Assembly (NCBI GenBank): GCA_024275315.1
Contig: JAJRZK010000050.1
Span: 1 to 64,000 of the forward strand
Direction of reading: 5' to 3'
DNA from: Nitrospirota bacterium
Lineage (GTDB): Bacteria; Nitrospinota_A; UBA7883
DNA length: 64,000 bases
Below, piece by piece: positions 54,725 through 63,258 of this stretch (the stretch's first letter is position 1; each line of letters starts with the position of its first letter). A program made the translations under genes and the position numbers. Below the pieces are notes generated by a model. The model was given only the letters and a program-made list of their open reading frames with translations. It had not been told where the DNA came from and ran no database searches.

Positions 54725-56728
54725 TCAGCAGCTGTAGCTAAGCGGAAGGTAAATGGTGACTTTCACACCCTGTCCCTCGCCGGGGCTGGAGATTTCCATC
54801 CTTCCGTTATGATGTTCGACAATCAGTTTGGCGATGGTTAACCCGAGGCCCATGCCTCCGCCCATGAATTTGTATTGGCTGGTGTGATGAAGGTCTTCGT
54901 CTTCCACGGAAAAATATGGATTGGTGACAGCGTCGAGTTCCTCGGCGGAAATGCCGATCCCCTGGTCGGCGATTTCCAATATCGCCACCTCCCCATCTAT
55001 CCAGCCGGTCAGATTGATGGTTTTACCGTCTTCTGAATATTTGATTGCGTTGGACAGCACCTCGTTCAGCGCCCGCTGTATAAGGTCATGATCGCATTCG
55101 TAAAAAATATCTCCGCCAATAGCGGACAGGTCCACATCGAGAGTCACCACCCTGTTTTTGTCATGTATCATGGTGCGTGACACATCAACACAGGAAAGCA
55201 CGATTGCCCGCAGGCTGTAGCTCTGTCCACGGATCGATTCCCGGTCTTTCAACTGGAGTTTGGACATGAACGATGTGGCGGACAATATATTGTCGATTTT
55301 TCCGTACGCCTCCTTCAACACGTTTTTAGCCATTTGCATATCCTTCTTTTCGGCAGAGGTTCCCGCAATATTTTCCAGCAATGTTATGACAAGCTGGATA
55401 TGGGTCAAAGGCGTGCTCAACTCGTGGGATGTGATGGCGGAGAAGTAGTCCCTGGCTTTGCTCAATCTCAGGCTGGCCTTTTGCGTGCGTTTGCGCTCTG
55501 ATATATCCAGCATCACTCCGTTCCAGGTGATATCGCCGTTTTCCGCGCGATTTACCGAGGCTGTGTTTTGAATCCACCGGATCTGCCCGTCTGGACGTGT
55601 GATTCGATATTCAATGTTCAGGCCGGTTTTGTGCAACGCCGATTTTTCAGTCTCCCTGGCGACCGCCTCTCTGTCGTCGGGGTGGACGCTTTTGAAATAT
55701 TTGTCTGGATCGGCCTTCCATTCCTCCGGATCCATCCCCCAGATGTCCCGCACGTTGCTGGAGATAAAAGTGAATCGCCCCGCTCCTCCCAGTGGAGCCT
55801 CATACTGGAAAACAACGCCGGGTATGGCTGATGTGATTTGGCGAAATTTCTCCTCGCTTTTCTGAAGCTTCTCCTGGCTCAGTGCGATCTTGTCGGCCAT
55901 GTCGTTGAAGGCGTCCCCCAGAGCGCCTAAATTGCCCGGAAGCGCTCCGATACGCCTATCGTAGTCGCCCCCTGTGAATTCCGTCATGGCGGCAACAAGA
56001 GTTTTTAACGGTGTGTGTATATATATTCTAACGAATATTATTACAATTATCAACAAGGACATGATCGCTATAACATGAACCCTCAACGCGCTCGAAAAGT
56101 GCTCCCACGTCCTTGCGGAGATTATCGACGCCGGCATCTTTATGCTCAGGATGCCGCGAAGATCGCCCACTTTGTAATCGTAAGCGGTGTTGTACATCGC
56201 GCGAATGGTTTCCGGCGCGTCCTCTTTTTTGCCGTGGCATTTCAGGCAGTATTTTTCAATCCATATGGGACGCGCGTACAGGTAGTATGTCTCACCGCTG
56301 GAGTTTACATATGGCTCGAAATAGACATTTTGATTGCGATTATTGCGAAAACGCTCTATTGCGACCAGCTCGTTTTTGTCTGCGGCCTGGTTCGGGTTGC
56401 GGGGCCTGTCGGATACGTTGTTGATGGAAAATCCGGAACTGTCCCAGTTGGCCAGGTCTTTTGAAATCCTGTTCATGGCGTGAGCCGGAAGGAAACCTAC
56501 CGTATCAGGCGTCAGAGGCAATCCGCTTTCCAGAAACTGCTTGTGATAGACACGCCGGGTGGCCATGGCCATCGCCCGCAGTTTTTCCGCATTGTCAAAC
56601 AGGTCGTCGATGCTGTTTTGTTTTATGGTCCTGTAGTAAACATACTCGATGTATGAATATCCTGAAAGAAGGACCGTTATGATTGCGATCAGCAACCCGG
56701 AGCGAATCCCCAATAGCGCGTCCCCCAT
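54725..56728 (-). CDS. Membrane sensor histidine kinase with Tll0287-like heme-type domain
   Basis: 667 aa. An N-terminal membrane helix is followed by a Tll0287-like (DUF3365) periplasmic domain, 'FLPAHAMNRISKDL...KYCLKCHG', whose CxxCH motif binds heme c in characterised members. A second helix, HAMP ('TPLKTLVAAMTEFTGGDYDRRIG'), PAS with PAC, HisKA ('SHELSTPLTHIQLV') and HATPase ('NEVLSNAIKYSED', 'ADQGIGI', 'GMGLGLTI') follow. A heme-based redox or gas signal is likely. No response regulator is adjacent. Confidence 0.9.
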   Translation of the reverse strand: MGDALLGIRSGLLIAIITVLLSGYSYIEYVYYRTIKQNSIDDLFDNAEKLRAMAMATRRVYHKQFLESGLPLTPDTVGFLPAHAMNRISKDLANWDSSGFSINNVSDRPRNPNQAADKNELVAIERFRNNRNQNVYFEPYVNSSGETYYLYARPIWIEKYCLKCHGKKEDAPETIRAMYNTAYDYKVGDLRGILSIKMPASIISARTWEHFSSALRVHVIAIMSLLIIVIIFVRIYIHTPLKTLVAAMTEFTGGDYDRRIGALPGNLGALGDAFNDMADKIALSQEKLQKSEEKFRQITSAIPGVVFQYEAPLGGAGRFTFISSNVRDIWGMDPEEWKADPDKYFKSVHPDDREAVARETEKSALHKTGLNIEYRITRPDGQIRWIQNTASVNRAENGDITWNGVMLDISERKRTQKASLRLSKARDYFSAITSHELSTPLTHIQLVITLLENIAGTSAEKKDMQMAKNVLKEAYGKIDNILSATSFMSKLQLKDRESIRGQSYSLRAIVLSCVDVSRTMIHDKNRVVTLDVDLSAIGGDIFYECDHDLIQRALNEVLSNAIKYSEDGKTINLTGWIDGEVAILEIADQGIGISAEELDAVTNPYFSVEDEDLHHTSQYKFMGGGMGLGLTIAKLIVEHHNGRMEISSPGEGQGVKVTIYLPLSYSC

Positions 56729-56831
56729 CTCATCGAAAAATTACCTGCATTAAATCATGATAACATACCGGGAACGCACGATATCGGAATGTTTCTGGTC
56801 CCTGAACGGCTGGTCTATTCCGCCAGGCCGG

Positions 56832-57911
56832 TCAGCGGGCGAGTGTTCGTGATCGAATCACGGAAAACGCGGTATTCATAATAAATATTACCACCACCAC
56901 CATGTTCCCCAGGGCGCCCCAGGTCTGGGCCATTTGGATTTGGGTTATGTCACCTAGAATCCTTACGGCGACCGTTATATGAAGCAATCCCATGTGAACA
57001 TAGAAAATGGGATGGTATGTGACCGGTATCCCGACGACGGAAGGAAATATTATCGGCGCGTGGCCGAATATCATGGAAAAGGCGAATCCCAGGAAAATGG
57101 AATGGAGAATGGCGTCGTAATATGTATCCGGGAACCATTGACCTGTAATGACGCCTATCGACCCGCCTACACCCAGCCAGAAATAGCCGGACAGCACACA
57201 CGCCCCGATGAACCTGGTCACCCCTTCCGAGTTTATGGATTTGCGGGCGATGTCAAAACGCGCCAGCCATAACACGATCCCGATCATGCCAGCCCCGGCC
57301 AGGCGTACCCCCGCTTCCTCGTTAAAACCCGCCGTGACCACTCCGGCCATATATACGATGATTATCAGATAAAAAACGGATTTTGACATGGCGGAAGGCT
57401 GAGTGAACCGGCTCAGGTCCAGCCTCTCCCCGGCTATGGTAAGAGTTACGAACGCCGCCCACCACAACGCGACCTCGTATATCTGGCTCCCCATCAGCCA
57501 ATAAACGTTTCCGGCCAGCAACGCCACCGCCCCTAACCCCATCACGGCGACAAACATCATCGGTTGCAACCGCAACGCCATCGCAGACACCATCACCATA
57601 ACCGCCGACCCTGCGACAAACAACGCCATCGCTATAAACGGCGGCGCTCCGAAAACCAGGGACAACCCCCCGGCTCCCATGCACAACGGGGCCATGTACG
57701 CCCACCATCTCCCAAGAGCCACCGACCTCTCCAGCCCGATGACCGTTCCCAGGAATCCGCAGACCATCAGGGGACCATGAGCGTCCGAAAGGTCTCTGAC
57801 CGGTTCGGGCAAATCAAACCCCAGCCGGAGAATGCCGGCCGCCATGCCCGTAAGCAAAGACAACATCCCGACAGCCATCAAGGGGTACCTGATAATGGTT
57901 AGGAATCTCAT
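56832..57911 (-). CDS. Polytopic membrane protein, NnrS-like
   Basis: About 359 aa with about twelve helices. 'DLSDAHGPLMVCGFLGTVIGLERSVAL' and 'ILHSIFLGFAFSMIFGHAPIIFPSV' place His residues in membrane helices as in NnrS/heme-copper-like proteins linked to nitric-oxide or denitrification metabolism. I use ATG 57911 ('MRFLTIIRYP'), since the track's start at 58010 would overlap the DUF59 gene. It lies 32 bp after a DUF59 gene. The NnrS link is by motif resemblance only. Confidence 0.7.
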   Translation of the reverse strand: MRFLTIIRYPLMAVGMLSLLTGMAAGILRLGFDLPEPVRDLSDAHGPLMVCGFLGTVIGLERSVALGRWWAYMAPLCMGAGGLSLVFGAPPFIAMALFVAGSAVMVMVSAMALRLQPMMFVAVMGLGAVALLAGNVYWLMGSQIYEVALWWAAFVTLTIAGERLDLSRFTQPSAMSKSVFYLIIIVYMAGVVTAGFNEEAGVRLAGAGMIGIVLWLARFDIARKSINSEGVTRFIGACVLSGYFWLGVGGSIGVITGQWFPDTYYDAILHSIFLGFAFSMIFGHAPIIFPSVVGIPVTYHPIFYVHMGLLHITVAVRILGDITQIQMAQTWGALGNMVVVVIFIMNTAFSVIRSRTLAR

Positions 57912-57943
57912 TCGCTCGAGGGTTGTTTTTTTAAATGTTCGTG

Positions 57944-58246
57944 TCAGGATTGTCCAAGGTGTTTCCGGGCAATGTCGGACATCATTTCCGGTGTCCAGGG
58001 GGGATCCCACACGAGGTTGACGAGAGCCTTTGTATCGCCGGGAAGCTTTCGCCGCACGGCCTCCTGGGCCTGCTCGCGCAAATATTCTCCCATCGGACAG
58101 ACGCGGCTGGTCATGGTCATGGAAATCTCGATTTTATCGCTCTTGATATCGACGTCATACACGAGACCGAGATCCACAATGTTAATCCCGACCTCCGGAT
58201 CGATAACACCTGTAAGATAATTCAGTATTTCCTGTTTTGTGTTCAT
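57944..58246 (-). CDS. DUF59 (MIP18/PaaD-like) protein
   Basis: 100 aa. 'LTGVIDPEVGINIVDLGLVYDVDIKSDKIEISMTMTSRVCPMGEYL' is the DUF59 core with the conserved Cys ('SRVCPM') implicated in Fe-S cluster assembly or transfer in SufT/PaaD relatives. It is encoded just upstream of an NnrS-like gene on the same strand and follows fumC by 22 bp, so the three may be one operon. Confidence 0.9.
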   Translation of the reverse strand: MNTKQEILNYLTGVIDPEVGINIVDLGLVYDVDIKSDKIEISMTMTSRVCPMGEYLREQAQEAVRRKLPGDTKALVNLVWDPPWTPEMMSDIARKHLGQS

Positions 58247-58268
58247 GAATGTCCTGGTAAAATATGGA

Positions 58269-59663
58269 TTATTTCCCGCCTACAGGCGCGGTCAGTTTTT
58301 TCGCGTCGAACAGCCTGTCCAGCTCCGCTTTTGTCAACAGCCTCTGTTCGAGAACTATTTCGGGTATGGTCCTGCCTTGCTCTATGGCTTGCTTGGCCAG
58401 TTTTGAAGCCTTGTCGTAACCTATGATGGGGTTTAAAAACGTGGCCAGGCTCGGGCTTTGGTACGCGTACCACCGGCACCTGTCACGGTTTACGGTTATG
58501 CCGGCGACGCACTTGTCGTTAAGTGTTTTAATGCCATTGCACAATATTTTAAGCGATTCGATCAGCGCGTATCCGGTCACCGGCATGGTGACGTTGAGCT
58601 CGAGCTGGGCCGATTGGGCCGCCATGAAAATCGTCTGGTGATTGCCGAACACTTTCAGGCAAACCATGTTCACCGCCTCGCAAACGCTGGGGTTCACCTT
58701 CCCCGGCATTATCGACGACCCTGGTTCTACAGCGGGAAGGTTAAGCTCGTTCAGGCCAGTCATGGGACCGGAGCTCATCAGCCTGAGGTCGTTGCATATC
58801 CGGTGGACGTCTATGGCAAGTGTCTGCAAAGCCGATGAAACATGACTGATATCCGTCGTGCTGTGGGTGGCCTCCACACCGTTTGCGGTCACGCGGAACT
58901 TTTCGCCGGTGGCCTTGTTCAGATGTCTGATAATCAGCTTTCGGAATTTCGGGCTGGTGTTGACACCGGTGCCGACCGCGTTGCCGCCCACCCCCAACTC
59001 CCTGATGAAATCAAGGGTGTCTCTCAGGCGACGGCCGTCTTTTTCCATGGAATAGGCGAAAGCGGAGAACACCTGGCCCATTCGCACCGGAACGGCGTCC
59101 TGCAGGTGTGTCCTGCCCCCCTTGATGATCTTGTCGAATTTTCTGGCCTTGGCCGCAAGGCCGCGTCTGAACCTGTCCACCTCCGCGACAAGCGCCCTGA
59201 TGAGAGGGAGCGCGGCGACCCGAATCGACGACGGAAAAACATTGTTGGTGGATTGCCCCATGTTCACATGGTCGTTGGGGTGGACCAGCTTTCTATCGCC
59301 CCGGACACCGCCTAGTATCTCCTCCGCCCTGTTCCCGATAACCTCGTTTGCGTTCATGTTCGACGAGGTGCCGGATCCGGCGGCGAAAATATCGACAGGA
59401 AACTCATCGTCGAACCTGCCATCCGCAACCTCGCGGCAGGCCTTGACAATCGCCCTCCCCTTCTTTTTTGATAACAACCCGAGGTCCATATTCGCCTCGG
59501 CGCACGCAAGTTTGATCAACGCCAGGGCTTTTATCTGCTCCGTAGGGATACGGTGACCGCTGATGGGGAAATTGTTTACGGACCGGGTTGTGTGAACCCC
59601 GTAATACGCTTCTTCGGGGACGTTGAATTCGCCCAACGAGTCTTTTTCGATCCTGTATTTCAT
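58269..59663 (-). CDS. fumC: Fumarate hydratase class II
   Basis: 464 aa. The fumarase/aspartase signature 'GSSIMPGKVNPS' is present, with 'GSGTSSNMNANEVIGNRA', 'NDHVNMGQSTNN' and 'GRTHLQDAVPV' holding the active-site residues. Class II enzymes are oxygen-stable homotetramers interconverting fumarate and malate in the TCA cycle. 'LQDAVP' rather than 'MQDATP' is a mild departure; aspartase or another lyase of the superfamily is less likely given the motifs. Confidence 0.93.
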   Translation of the reverse strand: MKYRIEKDSLGEFNVPEEAYYGVHTTRSVNNFPISGHRIPTEQIKALALIKLACAEANMDLGLLSKKKGRAIVKACREVADGRFDDEFPVDIFAAGSGTSSNMNANEVIGNRAEEILGGVRGDRKLVHPNDHVNMGQSTNNVFPSSIRVAALPLIRALVAEVDRFRRGLAAKARKFDKIIKGGRTHLQDAVPVRMGQVFSAFAYSMEKDGRRLRDTLDFIRELGVGGNAVGTGVNTSPKFRKLIIRHLNKATGEKFRVTANGVEATHSTTDISHVSSALQTLAIDVHRICNDLRLMSSGPMTGLNELNLPAVEPGSSIMPGKVNPSVCEAVNMVCLKVFGNHQTIFMAAQSAQLELNVTMPVTGYALIESLKILCNGIKTLNDKCVAGITVNRDRCRWYAYQSPSLATFLNPIIGYDKASKLAKQAIEQGRTIPEIVLEQRLLTKAELDRLFDAKKLTAPVGGK

Positions 59664-59970
59664 TTTCCGTTACCTCGTAAAGTATTTTTCATCCGCCGCC
59701 GCTCATTATCCTATCCACCCGGGCTGACTTGCAACAGCATCCAGGTATGCACAGCATACCAAGCATGCACAGCATACCAAGCATGCACAGCATACCAAGC
59801 ATGCACAGCATACCAGATATGCGCCGACTATCTTGTTAACTTGAAGCAACATCCCCTGTGGCTGTTTTTTATAATTGCATGGTGTCCACATGGTCGTCGT
59901 TTACTATATAATGCAACTCGCGGCGAATGGTTCTCATTATTTCCGTAACAACCCGGTAAGGTAACAGATC
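59664..59970. other. 307-bp divergent intergenic region
   Basis: It separates fumC and the kinase gene, both reading outward. It contains the tandem repeats at 59744-59814 and a TATAAT hexamer at 59907-59912 reading toward the kinase, with no good -35. The track ORFs over the repeats are cysteine-rich artefacts of the repeat unit. Nothing else was recognised. Confidence 0.6.
59744..59814. repeat. Four tandem 18-bp mini-hairpin repeats
   Basis: The unit GCATGCACAGCATACCAA occurs at about 59763, 59781 and 59799 (period 18), preceded by GGTATGCACAGCATACC. That first unit forms a perfect GGTATGC-ACA-GCATACC hairpin with a 3-nt loop; later units carry one mismatch in the stem. There are no spacers. 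Confidence 0.92.
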
Positions 59971-62769
59971 TTGAAAAAGCACCTGAAGACGATTGTAGCG
60001 ATTTTGGTTCTATCGCTTGTTGTCGTGGGCGCATGGCTGTTTTACAGCCATGACGTCGTCGTCGAAAAAAACAAGTTTGAAAAGATGGAGTCGAGCAACG
60101 TCGATCTCTACGCAAAAACGATCGCGCACCATTTCGGAATGATTGTTACGGACTTGCTGTTCCTGGCCGAGATGCAACAGGAAAGCTTCAATGACGACGA
60201 CACTGACGGATCGTTGACAAGGGTGGGCGACTTTCTTCTGGCGCTTCTTAGGGCGAAACATTTTTATCACCAGGCGAGGTATATCGACAGCTCCGGGATG
60301 GAGGTCAGCAGGGTCGACATGACAAATGGAACTCCCGCCCTGGTTCCGAAGGACAAGCTCCAGTACAAGGGAGACAGGTACTATTTCAAGGAAACCATGC
60401 AGCTCGACAAGGGTGATGTCTATATATCCCGTTTCGACCTGAACATAGAGCATGGAGTGATTGAAAAGCCCCCCTCCCCCGTCATCAGGTTCGCCATGCC
60501 AGTGTTCGACCGGGAAGGTGTAAAGCGCGGCATCGTGATAGTCAATTATAAAGGGAACCTGATATTGCAAAGCCTCGCTTCTGTTTCGTCGGGGCACGCC
60601 GGATCGGTTATGCTTCTCGATTCGGACGGTTACTGGCTGTACGGAGCCGAAAAAAGTGATCTGTTCGGGTTCATGTATGAAGAGAGAAAGGATCGGTCGT
60701 TCGCCAAGACATACCCGAAACAGTGGGAGATGATAAGACGCGCCGAAACGGGACAATTCCTCGCTGACGAGGGACTTTTTACATTCCGCACGATACATCC
60801 GTACCTTGACAGCCGCAAAGCCATCAGCGGCAACGGTGCGGTCTGGAGCGATAGTATATCCGGACCTGGAGATCGCGGTTCGTCGGACAGGGAATATAGC
60901 TGGAAAATAGTCTCCCTGCTAAAACCAACCCTGCTCCAATCGGAATCCAGCGCGCTTTTTACGAAGCTGGTGATGTTATACGGTCTTCTGGTAGCCCTGT
61001 TGGTGGCTGGCTCGAAGCTGGTCGATTCGTTTTTCAGGCGGACGGCGATTCTGCCCAAGGGTTATCTATCACCGGTGACGCTTCTGCTTTCTTCCGCCGT
61101 CGCGCTTTTTTTTGGCGAGATGATGGTGATGAGCGTCATGCCTGTTTTCCAGCCGCTGTCGCCAGCCATGGAGGCCGCTGTCGATTCGCTCCTGCTATCG
61201 ATGCTGGTGATGCCGATGTTCTATTTTCTTTTGTTCCGTCCCCTTATTCTTCATATAGAACGGCGCAGGCGCGCAGAGGATAAACACAAGGAATCGGAGG
61301 AGAAATATCACCAGGTGATAGAAGCCGCCAACGACGCCATATTTATATCCGACGCGTCCACCGGGGTCGTCTCCGAGGCCAACTTGATGTCCGAGAAGCT
61401 GACCGGTATTGAGCATGACAAGATAATAGGGATGAATCTGTCGGCCCTGTTTCCCATCGACAGGGCGAATAAATACATCAGCTTTTACCACGACCACCTG
61501 GAAAAGGGAAAAATCATATCCGAAGATATCGAAATCATACACAAAAGCGGAAGACGTATCCCGGTGGACATACGGGCAAGCAAGACGACCGCCGACGGCA
61601 GAGAAATCGCCATCAGCATTTTCAGGGACATGGCGGTGCAGAAAAGAATTGAACGCCAGATCAAGGACACAAAACAGTTCCTTGAAAAAGTAATGGAAAG
61701 CGTCTCCAACGCCATTTTCGTAGTCAGCCTTCATGGACACTACACCATGGTCAATCACGGCGCAGAGGAGATAAGTGGCTATAAGGCGGATGAACTCGTG
61801 GGAAAATCGTTCTCTTCAATCCTGGAGCCGGGGTCGAGAAAAAAGATGAAAGCGTATTTTATAAAATCTTCGCAACTGGGACATACTGTGCGGCAATGTG
61901 AAGCGAATATAATCACAAAAAACGGCAAAACACGCTCCGTCATTTTCAGCCTGGCGCCACTTTATTATGAGGGGAAAATAGCCAGCGTGGTGGGAGCCGC
62001 GGCGGATATCACACAGTTGAAGGATATGGAGAAACATCGCGAAGAGCTGATGAAAAACCTGAAACGCGCCTATAACGAGCTGAAGGATTTTGCGTATATA
62101 GTGTCACACGACCTCAAGGCCCCGTTGCGTGGTATCAGCTCGCTGGCGCAATGGACAGCGCAGGATTACGCCGACAAACTAGATGACGAGGGGAGGGAAA
62201 ACCTCAAGTTGCTTGTAAGCAGAACGAAAAGGATGCACAACCTGATAAACGGGATATTGCAATATTCCCGGGTCGGCAGACTGGGTCCATATTACCAGCG
62301 GATCAATACGGGCGATATAACCAGAGAAATTATTGAGACCATAGACCCGCCCGAAAATATTTTATTTGAAATAGACGAGGATATGCCGGAAATAGTATAC
62401 GACAAAACCCATTTTCACCAGATCATGCAAAACCTGCTCTCCAACGCCATAAACAATATGGACAAGCCAGATGGCGAGATAGCGATATCGTGCGACCATG
62501 AGAAAAACGGATATTTCGTGTTTCACGTAAAAGACAACGGGCGTGGCATCGATAAAAAACATTTTGAGCGCATTTTCAAGATATTTCAAAGCCTTAGCTC
62601 CAGAGACGAGACAGAGGCCACCGGTATCGGGCTGTCACTAGTCAAAAAAATCGTTGAAACCAACGGCGGATCGGTAGATGTAGAATCAAGCCCGGGAGCC
62701 GGAACCGAGTTCAGCTTTTCTATTCCGGACGAACTGCAGATAAATTTTGATGAAAACAACGATCAATAA
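59971..62769 (+). CDS. Sensor histidine kinase with periplasmic sensor and two PAS domains
   Basis: 932 aa from TTG 59971 (AAGGTAAC lies just upstream). Membrane helices near residues 5-25, 325-345 and 360-430 bracket a large periplasmic Cache-like domain ('KGDVYISRFDLNIEHG', 'PVIRFAMPVFD'). PAS ('VIEAANDAIFISDAS'), a second PAS ('VMESVSNAIFVVSLHG'), HisKA ('FAYIVSHDLKAPLRGIS', as in Cph1-type kinases) and HATPase ('NLLSNAINNM', 'DNGRGI', 'GIGLSLV') follow. It is encoded directly upstream of an Rcp1-like regulator, its probable partner. The signal is unknown. Confidence 0.92.
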   Translation: MKKHLKTIVAILVLSLVVVGAWLFYSHDVVVEKNKFEKMESSNVDLYAKTIAHHFGMIVTDLLFLAEMQQESFNDDDTDGSLTRVGDFLLALLRAKHFYHQARYIDSSGMEVSRVDMTNGTPALVPKDKLQYKGDRYYFKETMQLDKGDVYISRFDLNIEHGVIEKPPSPVIRFAMPVFDREGVKRGIVIVNYKGNLILQSLASVSSGHAGSVMLLDSDGYWLYGAEKSDLFGFMYEERKDRSFAKTYPKQWEMIRRAETGQFLADEGLFTFRTIHPYLDSRKAISGNGAVWSDSISGPGDRGSSDREYSWKIVSLLKPTLLQSESSALFTKLVMLYGLLVALLVAGSKLVDSFFRRTAILPKGYLSPVTLLLSSAVALFFGEMMVMSVMPVFQPLSPAMEAAVDSLLLSMLVMPMFYFLLFRPLILHIERRRRAEDKHKESEEKYHQVIEAANDAIFISDASTGVVSEANLMSEKLTGIEHDKIIGMNLSALFPIDRANKYISFYHDHLEKGKIISEDIEIIHKSGRRIPVDIRASKTTADGREIAISIFRDMAVQKRIERQIKDTKQFLEKVMESVSNAIFVVSLHGHYTMVNHGAEEISGYKADELVGKSFSSILEPGSRKKMKAYFIKSSQLGHTVRQCEANIITKNGKTRSVIFSLAPLYYEGKIASVVGAAADITQLKDMEKHREELMKNLKRAYNELKDFAYIVSHDLKAPLRGISSLAQWTAQDYADKLDDEGRENLKLLVSRTKRMHNLINGILQYSRVGRLGPYYQRINTGDITREIIETIDPPENILFEIDEDMPEIVYDKTHFHQIMQNLLSNAINNMDKPDGEIAISCDHEKNGYFVFHVKDNGRGIDKKHFERIFKIFQSLSSRDETEATGIGLSLVKKIVETNGGSVDVESSPGAGTEFSFSIPDELQINFDENNDQ

Positions 62770-62806
62770 GATATAATGCTCGGATATCCTGGATGGTAAA
62801 ATCATT

Positions 62807-63238
62807 ATGAGAAGAGATGTGCACATACTTCTGGTCGAGGACGACATCATAGACGTCAAGACCGTCAAAAGAGCCTTCAAGGAAAACAAGATAATCAACC
62901 CTCTTCGCATAACGTCCAACGGTGAGGAAGCGCTGAAGTATTTGCGGCGCCAGGGCAAATACTCCAACCCGGAAGACTCTCCCAGACCGTCGATCATACT
63001 GCTGGACCTGAACATGCCGGTCATGAATGGTGTGGAGTTTCTCAAGGCCATCAGGGCCGATGAGGATCTTAAAAGCCTGACGGTGATAGTGCTTACCACG
63101 TCAAAAGAAGAAAACGACAGGGTTGAAAGCTACAAGCTCAACGTCGCCGGATATATAATCAAGCCTGTTGAATTTGAAAAATTCGTTGAAGCGGTCAAGG
63201 TGATCGACCTTTATTGGTCTTTGAACGAGCTTCCCTGA
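62807..63238 (+). CDS. Single-domain response regulator, Rcp1-like
   Basis: 143 aa receiver. 'ILLVEDDIIDVKTVKRAF' (acidic pair), 'IILLDLNMPVMNGVEFLKAI' (phospho-acceptor Asp), 'VLTTSKEENDR' and 'YIIKPVEFEKFVEAV' (Lys) are present. The long alpha-2 segment 'EEALKYLRRQGKY' marks the Rcp1 subclass that pairs with phytochrome-type kinases. It lies 37 bp after the kinase gene. No output domain is present. Confidence 0.94.
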   Translation: MRRDVHILLVEDDIIDVKTVKRAFKENKIINPLRITSNGEEALKYLRRQGKYSNPEDSPRPSIILLDLNMPVMNGVEFLKAIRADEDLKSLTVIVLTTSKEENDRVESYKLNVAGYIIKPVEFEKFVEAVKVIDLYWSLNELP

Positions 63239-63258
63239 CGCAAGGCAGTTTTCGGCGG

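Noticed and set aside
59744-59814. Possible CRISPR array
   Set aside because: Units are 18 bp with no spacers and no cas genes.
59706-59891. Small cysteine-rich ORF ('CLVCCACLVCCA')
   Set aside because: The residues come only from the 18-bp tandem repeat read in one frame; there is no ribosome site.
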